From Sinorhizobium mexicanum (GTDB taxonomy: Bacteria; Pseudomonadota; Alphaproteobacteria; Rhizobiales; Rhizobiaceae): a stretch of 64,000 nt of DNA. The notes beneath the pieces were generated by a model. The model did no database searches. It had not been told where the DNA came from and saw only the letters and a program-made list of their open reading frames with translations. Numbering within the stretch: the stretch's first letter is position 1; the number at the start of each line of letters is the position of its first letter. A program made the translations under genes and the position numbers. The DNA is taken from positions 310,001-374,000 of the forward strand of contig NZ_CP041240.1 of NCBI RefSeq assembly GCF_013488225.1, given 5' to 3'. Shown here piece after piece: positions 51,644 through 61,233 of the stretch.

Positions 51644-54600
51644 TCAACCCAATCTAGATGCAAAGAAGGTCCCGTCCGGTCCATTTTCCACGATGAACGG
51701 CACCTCGATTGCTTGAAGCTGCTGACCGACCGGAGCCAAGGGATCGAACGTGATCGCACCGTCAGTTCGCCACGAACCAACCCCTTGGTCGAAGAAGACG
51801 GTGACGGAACCCTTGGAAGTCCGAAAATCGAGCCGCCGACGATGCGGAATTTCACGGTGGAGGACGAGCTTTGCCGCGGGGGCAACCCGCCCCAGCAGAT
51901 GTTGAAACACCACGTTGCGCTCGGCGACGTCCGGCCAGTCATCCTTCAGGGTTTTGCCCACGCGAGGCCGCCGATTGTCTCGGCGCTGTTCGAGCGTCTC
52001 GACCGTCAGCAGCGTGTTCCCATCTGCGAAGCCGGCGAACAGCTCGGCGACGAGTCGCACGACCAAAGGGCTGAACAGATACCGGTCGGCATATCGGAGC
52101 TCGATGCATGGCGCCGAAAGCACCTCCGCGAGCGCCTCGCTCCGTGTCATCATGAGTGCCTTCAGGCGCTGGCCGAATCCCGTTGCCGGACCGTCAAGCT
52201 CGGCACCGACTTCGAATATCGTCTCTCGCACGCGCTCCACGAGCAAGGAACGAGAATCGATCGGCGTGACGGAAGCTGGCCTTCGAGCGGGAGTTCCGCG
52301 CACGATAGGCGCAGACGAGGTGCTCGCCCAGTTTGGACCGATCTGATAAGCACTGGGCCCGAGCGACCGCCATGCCGTCACGTGATCACCGCTCGTCACG
52401 AAAGCAAGTATGTTGGCGTCGCTTTCGGTCAGGGGACGCAGTACTGCCCGCGCCCGTTCGATCCACAGCGCGATGCGCCGCCGGATCACCGGATCGGCCT
52501 CGTTCAGTACATTCGGATCCACAGCGACCGTAACGACGCGACCGCGGGCGCCCCACCGCTCGATGACCGGTGTCATCGACCAAGCATCGAAATCCCAGTC
52601 AGCCGGGTCGCCGTGGAGAGCGACCGTCAGCTCGGCCGCGGGATCGCTGGCCATACGCTCGTTCAATGCGAGGGACAATGATGTCGGCTCGTATGAGGAG
52701 GACGCTCCGAAGAGTCGATGTTCTTCGGGAAGCACGAGACGGGCGAGCGTCGTCGTCAAGAGCGCATGGGCGGTCGCCCTATCGGTCGCCTCGACGGAAT
52801 GCTGCGCATCAGGGGCCAGCACGCAGCGGGGACATGCTCTGACCGCGTCGGGATCGCCACAGCGACCTGCCGAAGTGCAGTCCAGGAAGGCTCGCGCCTC
52901 GCCCAGCAGCGTGACCGGATCGCGGGCGATGGAAGTCGAGAATCCAGCGCCACCGCTCGCACGGTCGAAGATCACTGCGCTCCAATTGTTGGTCCCGTTC
53001 ACACTCGGCGCTTCGGGCGCGGCGAAACCCATTTCGTCAGCATCGATGCCGAGCCGCTTGGCGACCGCTTCACGTAAGGCGAGCGCTATCGTCAGCGCGA
53101 CGTCACGGGAACGGCACTCGTAAAGCTGTATTTCGCAGAGGTCGGTGCGAATCTCATGGCCCAGCATCAACCTGCGGGCGACAGCAAATGGTGCAAATTC
53201 CGGCGCGCCGCTGCAGGTCTCCCGGTCGATTGCGAGCGGCGCGCCCCTCAGGGGCCGGTGGCCAGCCAGGCCAGTTCCTCCCACCTGGTCTATTTCTGCC
53301 TCGGCACGACCGCAGTGTAGGCAGACTGCATAACCGTGGCCATGTTCCCCAGGATTGAACCAGAAAACCGTGCCGTCGGAACTTGCTCTGACGCGTCCCA
53401 CCGCCGGGTCTGGAAAAGCTCGCCACGGAGCTTCCCGCGTCGAGACCCAGGGATCGACGACGGAGCCGCCACCGAGCTCAGCGGGGTCGTCGTGGACCTT
53501 GAACCGAACGTCGACCGAAAATCCCGCCGGGCTGATATAGCGAAGCGATTTCAGGTTGTTCGCCCCACACTCGGCGCACGGGCTCTGCTCGAGTGCCGAG
53601 GGCTTGGACGAGAGCGCACCGCAGCTGTTGCAAGACCACATGGTCCTCAAGCTCTGGACTTCGCGAAGGCCCGCCTCAGACACGGGGCGCTGCCAATTGA
53701 GCGTTATTCCGGCGGATTCCCGGACGACACCGTCGACGACGATGCCGCGCCCAGGAGCATATTCGTAAATGCCGATCTCGCGGGAGCGAGACGGATAGCC
53801 GCGTCCGAAGTTCTGCTCCTTCGGCTCGCCGTCCTCCGCTCTCGCCCGGTCCATTGCAGCCTTTTCACTCGCAGTCTCGGTGACGAACTGAACCACATCC
53901 GTCGGAAAGCCGTAGGACGGCAAGAAGCCTCTTCCTGCGAGCTCACCTAGCAGGTACCCCCTCTCAAGGCGACGACGCTGCAGTTCGCGAGCCCGATTGA
54001 CTGCAGAGAGCTCCACGTCTCCGGAGCTGCCGGTCCCGCTCGCGGGTTCCAGCGCCTCCCATTCCGCCTGGATCTCGTTAGCGATGCGATCCATTCGATC
54101 GCGCAGTGCTTCTATGAGATCCCAACCCGGCGAAACGGGGGTACCCGCCAAGACCGTTGCCAATTCAGTCATCAGTGCATCGTCGGTTGGGACCCCGTCC
54201 AACCAAGCCGTGAAGGCGGTTGCAGGGGAAGCGCCCGTGTCCTCACTCGCCTCGGCCACAAGCGCGAAGAAGGTGCCATTCGTGAGTTTGTGCAACTCCG
54301 AACCGAGTCCAGTCAGGAAACGCGCGAGCAAAAGCGCAGCAGCGTGGCGCGTGGCAATCGTCGGGCTGTCGAGGCTGACTTGCGGCGTGCGGACTTGGCG
54401 CTTGAGATAGTCGGCGGGGTTGGCGATCGTCATTCGGTCGAGTGGACGGTCCTTGCATAGCGTGAGCCCGACTGCAATCGGCTGACGCTGGCGCCCCGCA
54501 CGCCCGACACGTTGACGGTAGTTTGCGATCTCAGGCGGTGCGTTGGTATTCAGCACGGCTTCGATACTCCCGATATCGACGCCCATCTCCATGGTCGTCG

Positions 54601-57600
54601 AGCATCCCAGGACGTTGATCTTTCCTTCCTTGAACGCCTTTTCATACTTTCGGAGCGTCGTGCTTGCCTGCTGGGCGGAATGTTCGGCTGCCCGAAGCCA
54701 GGGCGAGAACTTGGCGGCGCGATCTTGCTGATCTCCCCACATGCCTGCCCCGCGCAAACCGACCACGGAGGCGTCGGCCTCCAGCCACGCATCCAATTCG
54801 TCTTCGCTCACCTCACTCCCATCGGATCGGCGCCGCCATGAAAATGGCAGGCGCGGGAGCGAAATCTTCGCAGCAACGGGATGAACACCGTCGTCGTCGT
54901 ACGGGCTCAATCCTCTCAATGTAGTATCGAGGATGCGTCGGGTCGTCGGGCACCAAAGAGCCTCGTCCACCTTCGAGACGTTCAAATCTCCGAGCTTGAA
55001 ACGAAAACCATTGCCCGATGCGACCATGAAGCGTCTCAGGACCCGCCAAGCCTCGTCTAGAACCTCGCCCACTTTGTCTTTGTCGGCCTGATCGTCGGGA
55101 TCGAGTTGCAGGGCTTGGAAAAGCAAACGTACGACGCGCGTCAGGCGGCGACCATAGGGATTGGGCCAGAACCGTACGTACCGGCTCGAACTGTCGCCCG
55201 GAGCCCACGGCTTGACCTCGATGTGACTCTGGCGTCGGTCGATCCAGTTGAGCCACCAACGCGGAAAATCGAGCGCGACGTTCGTGCGAAGAAAATGCGT
55301 CACGAGCAAACGGAGCAAATCGCGCCAGTCATCCTCGCTCAGGCCGAGCGCTCGTGCCGGAGCCGGAACTACCACCGGCGAACGGTCGATGCCGGGGAGC
55401 TCGAAGCGAAATAGCCCGAGCGTTTCCGCGGAATTCGCGCGTACCGGTCGCCGCATTGCCTCTCGGTAGAGAAGAAACTCAGCGAGAGTTTCACTATCGT
55501 CAAAACGATCGTCGCGATTGGACGTGGTCCAGAGAACCCTCAAGAAGTGGTCGACGGTCGTGTGCCTTGCGAGTCGCTGTACCAGCTCTCGCCACGGTTT
55601 TGCCGCACCGCCCAACAACCGTGAGCGCTCTGCCTCCAGATCGGTCGCCAACTGCGCGAACGTTGGATCGTCTGGGAAACTTCGGAGCTTTGCTATCTTT
55701 GCGTCGATCGCTGCTAGTTGCTCGGCGTCGACTGGCGGCGCCTCTTGGACGAAATGATAAATGAACCCCCGAATGAAGGTGCGTTCGGACGCAATTTGGA
55801 CGTTCGCTGCATGACGTGCGGTCCCTTGCCGCGCATCGGTAAACGTAATGAGGCGGCGGCCGTCGAAAGGCAGTGGCTCGGCGGAACCGGGTTCGGGTGA
55901 GAGGTCCGCGAGGAACCCAGGCGTGATCTGGGCCATCAGGAACGGGGCGCCGGCCACGACGGGCCGCATCGCGCCGCGTCGGGGATCGACGCGATCCGGT
56001 GCCTTCCTGCAGTTTGGGCAGCACAAAATGTCGTCGCTCGCCGCAAACGTCAGTGAAGTCCCCTCGTCGGCATCACAAAGGCCGCTCTCGACTTCGACAC
56101 AGAGGATTGGCGTCCCTGCCCTTGGAGGAAGACTAAGATATCGACGAGAGAGAACGGTTGGGGCGACGACTTGAGCGGTCGCTTCATTCTCATCGTCGTC
56201 GTCTGAATCAGTCGTGCCCTCACGTTCCAGAGTCTGCTCGAATTCATCCTCATCATTACCTTCGCTCCACGCGGCAATGCGCCCGCCACCATCGAATTCT
56301 TCGGCTCGCAGAGCGCCATCACCGCAATGCGTGCAGCAAACCCATTCGAGAACGATCGAATTACAGTGCGGACAATGCTCGCGTGCATCAGTGAAGATGG
56401 CACCATATGGCCAATCCGACCCGTCTTCGCGTGGCGGGCTGCCGGGACATTCCGGATTGACGCATGTCCACAACCCCGACACCGTACGGTGAAAAAGGTG
56501 TATTCGGCTCGGAAGGATCGCGTCACCGCCACTAGCCGCTATCGCCGGGTCAGCATGGGGATCACGCGCCCTCGCAGTTTGGACGAGCATTTGCGTCGCA
56601 TTCTGGCGATGCCCCATCAGTTTGGAAGCGCAAGCCTTCCATTCGCCCCATGAGTATATTTTGCCCGAACGAAGCTCCTCGCGTGCTGATCGAAGCACTG
56701 CCGACTGGGCAAGCATGCGCCCGCTCTCAAGCGGATCGAGCGTCGCCAATGAAGGCGGGGCAAACGAGCGTCCCTCGAAATGGCTCGGCGCTGGAGGAAG
56801 AGGGGCACGATGCCCCTCGACGACGTGGATCGCTTCGTCCGGCGCGCCGGAAAGTTCGCGCAGGAAGCGATGGAGGTCTTCCCTGCCCCGCTCTCCTCCA
56901 ATCGTAGCGGAGGTAGCAACATAACGGATTTGGTCCGGTGTCCGACCGAATGCCAAGGCCACCCGTCGAAGCAGCAGCGCAATCTCGGCTGCTTGCGCAC
57001 CCATGTACGAGTGCGCCTCATCCAGCACGATGAAATCCAGCTTGCCTTGAGAGGCTGCCAAGATTGGCGCGTCGTTCTGTCGAATGAGCATGTATTCGAG
57101 CATCGTGGCGTTGGTCACGAGAACCGGCGGCGGCGAGGCGCGAAGTGCAGCTCGATCGCCAACGCGCCAAGGCTTCCGCGCGCGCGTGTCGGCGCGCGCC
57201 GCGTTCGGCGTTTCGCCGTTATAGAGGCAATATCTCAATGCCCCACCAAAGGGCTCGAACCATTTTTCGAGTCGCTCTTCCTGGCTGCTGATGAGTGCGT
57301 TCAGCGGATAGAGCATCAGGGCACGCACGCCCTTGAGCGGGCGGCGTCCACCATCGGACAAGCGAACGAGCCTATCGAGGATGGGCACGAGGAAGCATTC
57401 GGTCTTTCCCGACCCGGTGCCGCTCGATACGATTACCGACCGAGGCCGATCGGCAACCAGATGCTCCCAAGCCAGCGCCTGATGAGCATATGGAGGAAAC
57501 GAGACCGACCGAAGCACATCGATCGTGCGCGGATCCAGAAGGCCGGGTTTCAGACCAGACCAGCCGCCCGGAAGTGGAAGCCAGGGAAAAGCCCCCTCAA

Positions 57601-57760
57601 TGAATGGCTCGGCGATGAGCGACTCGGGCGCTCCGGCTGGAGCTCCCCACTGCTCCCGTAGATATCGGGCCAGCGTGCGCGACTTCGGCCGCAACATCCC
57701 GATCACGGCTTCTGCCGCCTGTTTTGGCAGTCGCTCGATCATTCGGTCGAAATCTATCAT
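51644..57760 (-). CDS. Giant DEAD/DEAH helicase with DUF1998 (DruE-like)
   Basis: The 2038-residue protein has helicase Walker A SSGTGSGKTE (about residue 113), DEAH box VLDEAHSY (about 248), helicase C-terminal motif VGRAGRQRQPIAVGL (about 1085) and a C-terminal DUF1998 domain with FDRASGGAGFS (about 1605) and CPRCV. Two cysteine clusters (CPHC/CTHC and CNSCG...CAECG) look like zinc fingers. Length and domain order fit DruE of Druantia defence systems. Its ATG overlaps the stop of the 1103-residue partner (ATGA). It is expected to act on invading DNA; the mechanism is not established. Confidence 0.85.
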   Translation of the reverse strand: MIDFDRMIERLPKQAAEAVIGMLRPKSRTLARYLREQWGAPAGAPESLIAEPFIEGAFPWLPLPGGWSGLKPGLLDPRTIDVLRSVSFPPYAHQALAWEHLVADRPRSVIVSSGTGSGKTECFLVPILDRLVRLSDGGRRPLKGVRALMLYPLNALISSQEERLEKWFEPFGGALRYCLYNGETPNAARADTRARKPWRVGDRAALRASPPPVLVTNATMLEYMLIRQNDAPILAASQGKLDFIVLDEAHSYMGAQAAEIALLLRRVALAFGRTPDQIRYVATSATIGGERGREDLHRFLRELSGAPDEAIHVVEGHRAPLPPAPSHFEGRSFAPPSLATLDPLESGRMLAQSAVLRSAREELRSGKIYSWGEWKACASKLMGHRQNATQMLVQTARARDPHADPAIAASGGDAILPSRIHLFHRTVSGLWTCVNPECPGSPPREDGSDWPYGAIFTDAREHCPHCNSIVLEWVCCTHCGDGALRAEEFDGGGRIAAWSEGNDEDEFEQTLEREGTTDSDDDDENEATAQVVAPTVLSRRYLSLPPRAGTPILCVEVESGLCDADEGTSLTFAASDDILCCPNCRKAPDRVDPRRGAMRPVVAGAPFLMAQITPGFLADLSPEPGSAEPLPFDGRRLITFTDARQGTARHAANVQIASERTFIRGFIYHFVQEAPPVDAEQLAAIDAKIAKLRSFPDDPTFAQLATDLEAERSRLLGGAAKPWRELVQRLARHTTVDHFLRVLWTTSNRDDRFDDSETLAEFLLYREAMRRPVRANSAETLGLFRFELPGIDRSPVVVPAPARALGLSEDDWRDLLRLLVTHFLRTNVALDFPRWWLNWIDRRQSHIEVKPWAPGDSSSRYVRFWPNPYGRRLTRVVRLLFQALQLDPDDQADKDKVGEVLDEAWRVLRRFMVASGNGFRFKLGDLNVSKVDEALWCPTTRRILDTTLRGLSPYDDDGVHPVAAKISLPRLPFSWRRRSDGSEVSEDELDAWLEADASVVGLRGAGMWGDQQDRAAKFSPWLRAAEHSAQQASTTLRKYEKAFKEGKINVLGCSTTMEMGVDIGSIEAVLNTNAPPEIANYRQRVGRAGRQRQPIAVGLTLCKDRPLDRMTIANPADYLKRQVRTPQVSLDSPTIATRHAAALLLARFLTGLGSELHKLTNGTFFALVAEASEDTGASPATAFTAWLDGVPTDDALMTELATVLAGTPVSPGWDLIEALRDRMDRIANEIQAEWEALEPASGTGSSGDVELSAVNRARELQRRRLERGYLLGELAGRGFLPSYGFPTDVVQFVTETASEKAAMDRARAEDGEPKEQNFGRGYPSRSREIGIYEYAPGRGIVVDGVVRESAGITLNWQRPVSEAGLREVQSLRTMWSCNSCGALSSKPSALEQSPCAECGANNLKSLRYISPAGFSVDVRFKVHDDPAELGGGSVVDPWVSTREAPWRAFPDPAVGRVRASSDGTVFWFNPGEHGHGYAVCLHCGRAEAEIDQVGGTGLAGHRPLRGAPLAIDRETCSGAPEFAPFAVARRLMLGHEIRTDLCEIQLYECRSRDVALTIALALREAVAKRLGIDADEMGFAAPEAPSVNGTNNWSAVIFDRASGGAGFSTSIARDPVTLLGEARAFLDCTSAGRCGDPDAVRACPRCVLAPDAQHSVEATDRATAHALLTTTLARLVLPEEHRLFGASSSYEPTSLSLALNERMASDPAAELTVALHGDPADWDFDAWSMTPVIERWGARGRVVTVAVDPNVLNEADPVIRRRIALWIERARAVLRPLTESDANILAFVTSGDHVTAWRSLGPSAYQIGPNWASTSSAPIVRGTPARRPASVTPIDSRSLLVERVRETIFEVGAELDGPATGFGQRLKALMMTRSEALAEVLSAPCIELRYADRYLFSPLVVRLVAELFAGFADGNTLLTVETLEQRRDNRRPRVGKTLKDDWPDVAERNVVFQHLLGRVAPAAKLVLHREIPHRRRLDFRTSKGSVTVFFDQGVGSWRTDGAITFDPLAPVGQQLQAIEVPFIVENGPDGTFFASRLG

Positions 57761-60700
57761 CGTCTCCCCTCACCGCTGCCAGCGAAGCCACGAAGGACTT
57801 CGTCGATTCCCATAGGCACGATCGCTTCGAAATACTCTGGATCATAGAGCCACGCGTCTCGGCACCGCCGGAGTTCCTTTTCGTCGAGCGTAAAGCGCCC
57901 ACACGCGTGGTCGACGATTGCGAACGGCGCCGCTATCACGTGCGCAAAGGAAGAATCATAAGGATCCGACTGTGATCGATATGCCGCCAGGCATTTCGGC
58001 CCGAGCAGTTGCTGGGGCGGAGGGTCGGCATCGTCGTGGCTGCCTCTCAGCCGGTCGATCTCGCTGCGTTTGCTCACATTGCGGCGTATTTGAAGAAAGT
58101 GAACCGCCGCACCATCGATCGCCTTTCCTTCGCGCGCCATTTCGGCCGCGACGTGCGTCAAGAAGACCGCCTTGGCATGCCCCGCCAATTCGGGCCGGAG
58201 GTTCACGATTTCACTTAGCGCGGACAATACGTTGCGATAGACAACGTCACCGCCGATCCCGATCTCCGCCAGTCGTGAGCGTACATCCTCGATGCGCGCG
58301 GAGAAGGCACTCAACCAGCCTTCTATGGTCGTCGACGCCCAAATGAACGGGAGGTCGCGTTGAAGATCAAGGAGCGCAGCACGTTCCTCGAGAGACTCAC
58401 AGAACGCAAGCAACCAGGTGGCAACGCGCGCCGAACGATCGAGTGCCTTTAGCGCATCCACCGAGGAAATCGGGAGCCCCTCACGCCGAGCGAGTACGAG
58501 CAATTCGATTAGGGTGCGACGATCGCGTGGAGGGATTTGATCCGGATTCGAGTATGCCTGAGCGAATGCCGTTGCACGTGCGCTGGCTGAATCCGTGCGG
58601 ATGGCACGCTCGAGAAGGGTTTCTTCGCTAGAAGGTACTCCGCTGAGCGCCGGCACGATCCTCGGGCGTATCCTTGCGCCGTTGCTTCTTCGGCCATAGA
58701 CCAGCCAAGGGCCAGCGGGAAGCTTCTCACTCAACTCCTTGCCCATGTCCGCTTGGCCCACTGGCGCAGTCACGGAAGCTACGCCGGCTGCAGGATGGCA
58801 GATCGCGATCGAACGGAGATCTAGCCGGTGGCCGGTCGCGAGCGCGGAGAACGCATTTGGCGCGGGTGGGTTGAAGGGGTCAACGTCTTCGGCGTACCAC
58901 CGCACCTCCGCGATGTTTTCAGTTGCGCCAGTCGCGGACAGAACGATCCGCGCGTCCAGACTCTCGGAGCTGCCGAGCAAGTGCGTCATGGCGTCGGTGA
59001 AGGCCGACAGAGGAACCTCGCCAGAAATGGAGCGGGCAATGGTCAGTCGTGGAGTGTCTCTTGCCTGAAGTTCCATGCACAACGAAGTCGGGCGCATGGC
59101 GAGAATGCGAAAGCCCTTCAACCCGTCAACGCAAAGGATCGAGTGTGGCTTCACGAGTGCGTCATCCGCGTCGATCAGGCGCAGATCGGATCTTGGATCG
59201 CTCAATGTGAGTGCCAGTTCCGCGTTCCAACGCGGTCTTAGCTCAATTATTGGCTTTCCGCTCGGGGCGCCGAGCATTACCAGCGCCTCATCGCCTTCTA
59301 ATTTTACGTCTAGGTTCGTTGCCCCTCGGGCCGCAAGAAGTCCTGCTTCGAGGCCGCTGATCCGCAGCTGTCTTCGCCCGCGATCGAATGCAATGTTGAA
59401 TGCTTTCGGAACGATCGCGGCATCGACGGCATATTGAAGCTCGCCGTTTTCAATTACCGCCAGATCGACGTCTCCCCAGGGTTTACCGCTATCGATTGGT
59501 TGCCACCTCCCCCTCCCACGCGGTCGCCAATGAATCGTATGACGCCTCGGTGCCGAGAGATGCCCGTTCCGTTCGATCCAAATTTGTGGAACACCGAGAA
59601 ATACTGACTCGCGCACGTTGCGCATCAAGTCTCCGACGAGCACGGCCCTCGCGTCGGCGTCATCATCCGCCATCGTTCGCCAGGTCCATCGGGCTCCCTC
59701 CAGCGTCAACTGGGCCGTGCCGCTGAAGCTGACGACACGACGGTTGGATCGCTTGCAGAGGCCAAGATCACTGTAGCTGTCCGAGAACGAGAGCGCGTGA
59801 AAATGCTCCTCGCGCACAGCGAGCGCGAGCGCCGGCCTGGTCGTTCGGACGGGGGACGTACCAAGCACACGGAGAGTAACTGGCTTCTCGTGCGCGTCGT
59901 GCTGCTCGATCTGGAGCGCTACGACTGGGGCATGCAGAGCCTCGCCCCCGGTGGCGACAAATTCGCCGATGGCAGTGCTTCCGGCTTGTGCGGCGAGCCG
60001 CGCCTCTTCCTCGAGAGCGAGCGGCGCATCAAACTTGGCAACGAACGCCCGCAACTCATGAACCGAAGTACCTTCCTTTTCAAAAGTTTCAATGGCGGCG
60101 ACGGCCGCAAGGTCCTCGCAGTACGGAGGGCGCGGAACCACTCTGACGCGGCGGCCTTGCAGAATGGTGTCCGAGATGCTCGGCGGCAGTCGCCTCAGAT
60201 CCACCCGACCGGACAAGCCGAGTGATGCTCTAGCGATCCATTCGTCGCCGCTATGAGTAAGATGGCGAGTGATGTCGAGAGCAGCGCTGCCGTCCTCTCG
60301 AACTCGCACGATCTCCTCGACCATGGCTCGAATGTCATCGCCTTCGATTTCGAAGGGGAGATCCAGGCGCCAACTAGGGTTGCTCTGGTCCAGATAGTCG
60401 ACGGGGTCGCCTCTAACCTCCTTCGAAGGCAATGATGCGCGAATTTCGACGATCTTCTCACAGAGTTCGGTCGCGGGATCGAACAGTGCCTGAGCCAGTC
60501 GATCCGAAACACGCCACGCTTCTGCGCCGACAGCATCTCGCATCGAGAACCCTCTTTCGGCGCACAGGACCGAATTCTTCAGCCATGACGAGATCCGGGG
60601 ATCCTCGCGAACCGAGGCTAGCGGAAATCCCGCCTCGCGTACGATCGAAAGTAGCCGTTCGCCCCCACTCGGCACGGGTCGACGCCAGACGCGCAGACCC

Positions 60701-61068
60701 ATGCTCACGAAGTTCTCGACGTCCCGATACCGCACCCCTGCATGAGGACCATACTCGAAACCGATCGATCGTAGCGGCCGGATCCAGTCCCAGTGGCCAC
60801 CGCTGCGCTCACGCCTAAACCATTCCGCAATATACGATATGACCAGCGCGGCGCCGGAGCTGTCGTTGATCGCCGACGGACCGTATCGCCACAGCATCGT
60901 GGCGATGCTGTCATATTCCGACCGCGCGAACCGGTAAGCGTAAAGTGGCCTGCCATCGGGCTCCGCAAGACCCCGCGACTGCAATAGCGATCGAAATGCG
61001 TACCTCAGTTCCGTTGGCGCGCCCAAGTCCACCTCCACGCGCAGTCTATTCGTACCGCACTTCTGCAC
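57757..61068 (-). CDS. Large partner protein of the DUF1998 helicase (DruH-like candidate)
   Basis: The 1103-residue protein has no clear catalytic motif that I can name. It contains long stretches rich in short beta-like segments and an alpha-helical C terminus (about residues 900-1050). Size, position and the 4-base overlap with the DruE-like gene fit the DruH partner of type III Druantia systems. This assignment rests mainly on context. It is the first gene of the unit helicase-methyltransferase-vsr. Confidence 0.6.
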   Translation of the reverse strand: MQKCGTNRLRVEVDLGAPTELRYAFRSLLQSRGLAEPDGRPLYAYRFARSEYDSIATMLWRYGPSAINDSSGAALVISYIAEWFRRERSGGHWDWIRPLRSIGFEYGPHAGVRYRDVENFVSMGLRVWRRPVPSGGERLLSIVREAGFPLASVREDPRISSWLKNSVLCAERGFSMRDAVGAEAWRVSDRLAQALFDPATELCEKIVEIRASLPSKEVRGDPVDYLDQSNPSWRLDLPFEIEGDDIRAMVEEIVRVREDGSAALDITRHLTHSGDEWIARASLGLSGRVDLRRLPPSISDTILQGRRVRVVPRPPYCEDLAAVAAIETFEKEGTSVHELRAFVAKFDAPLALEEEARLAAQAGSTAIGEFVATGGEALHAPVVALQIEQHDAHEKPVTLRVLGTSPVRTTRPALALAVREEHFHALSFSDSYSDLGLCKRSNRRVVSFSGTAQLTLEGARWTWRTMADDDADARAVLVGDLMRNVRESVFLGVPQIWIERNGHLSAPRRHTIHWRPRGRGRWQPIDSGKPWGDVDLAVIENGELQYAVDAAIVPKAFNIAFDRGRRQLRISGLEAGLLAARGATNLDVKLEGDEALVMLGAPSGKPIIELRPRWNAELALTLSDPRSDLRLIDADDALVKPHSILCVDGLKGFRILAMRPTSLCMELQARDTPRLTIARSISGEVPLSAFTDAMTHLLGSSESLDARIVLSATGATENIAEVRWYAEDVDPFNPPAPNAFSALATGHRLDLRSIAICHPAAGVASVTAPVGQADMGKELSEKLPAGPWLVYGRRSNGARIRPRIVPALSGVPSSEETLLERAIRTDSASARATAFAQAYSNPDQIPPRDRRTLIELLVLARREGLPISSVDALKALDRSARVATWLLAFCESLEERAALLDLQRDLPFIWASTTIEGWLSAFSARIEDVRSRLAEIGIGGDVVYRNVLSALSEIVNLRPELAGHAKAVFLTHVAAEMAREGKAIDGAAVHFLQIRRNVSKRSEIDRLRGSHDDADPPPQQLLGPKCLAAYRSQSDPYDSSFAHVIAAPFAIVDHACGRFTLDEKELRRCRDAWLYDPEYFEAIVPMGIDEVLRGFAGSGEGRR

Positions 61069-61233
61069 CGTAAGACGCTATTGGGCAGCACAATCGGTTA
61101 CAACTCGGTTGACGCCGACTCAACAATTTGTTGTATGTTTAGTCGTCGTACGGACATAACCAGCAATACAACTCGCCCTCGCGCTTGGCGCGGGGAAAAA
61201 CCAAAAAGCGAGCACATCACACGTAAGCTAGGC

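Noticed and set aside
50366..57760. DISARM defence system
   Set aside because: A DUF1998 helicase and a cytosine methyltransferase are present, but the helicase is one 2038-residue protein rather than separate drmA and drmB genes, and no phospholipase-D-type drmC was seen.
51644..61068. Long plus-strand frames over the giant helicase and its partner
   Set aside because: They are shadows of the GC-rich minus-strand genes and show no domain matches.
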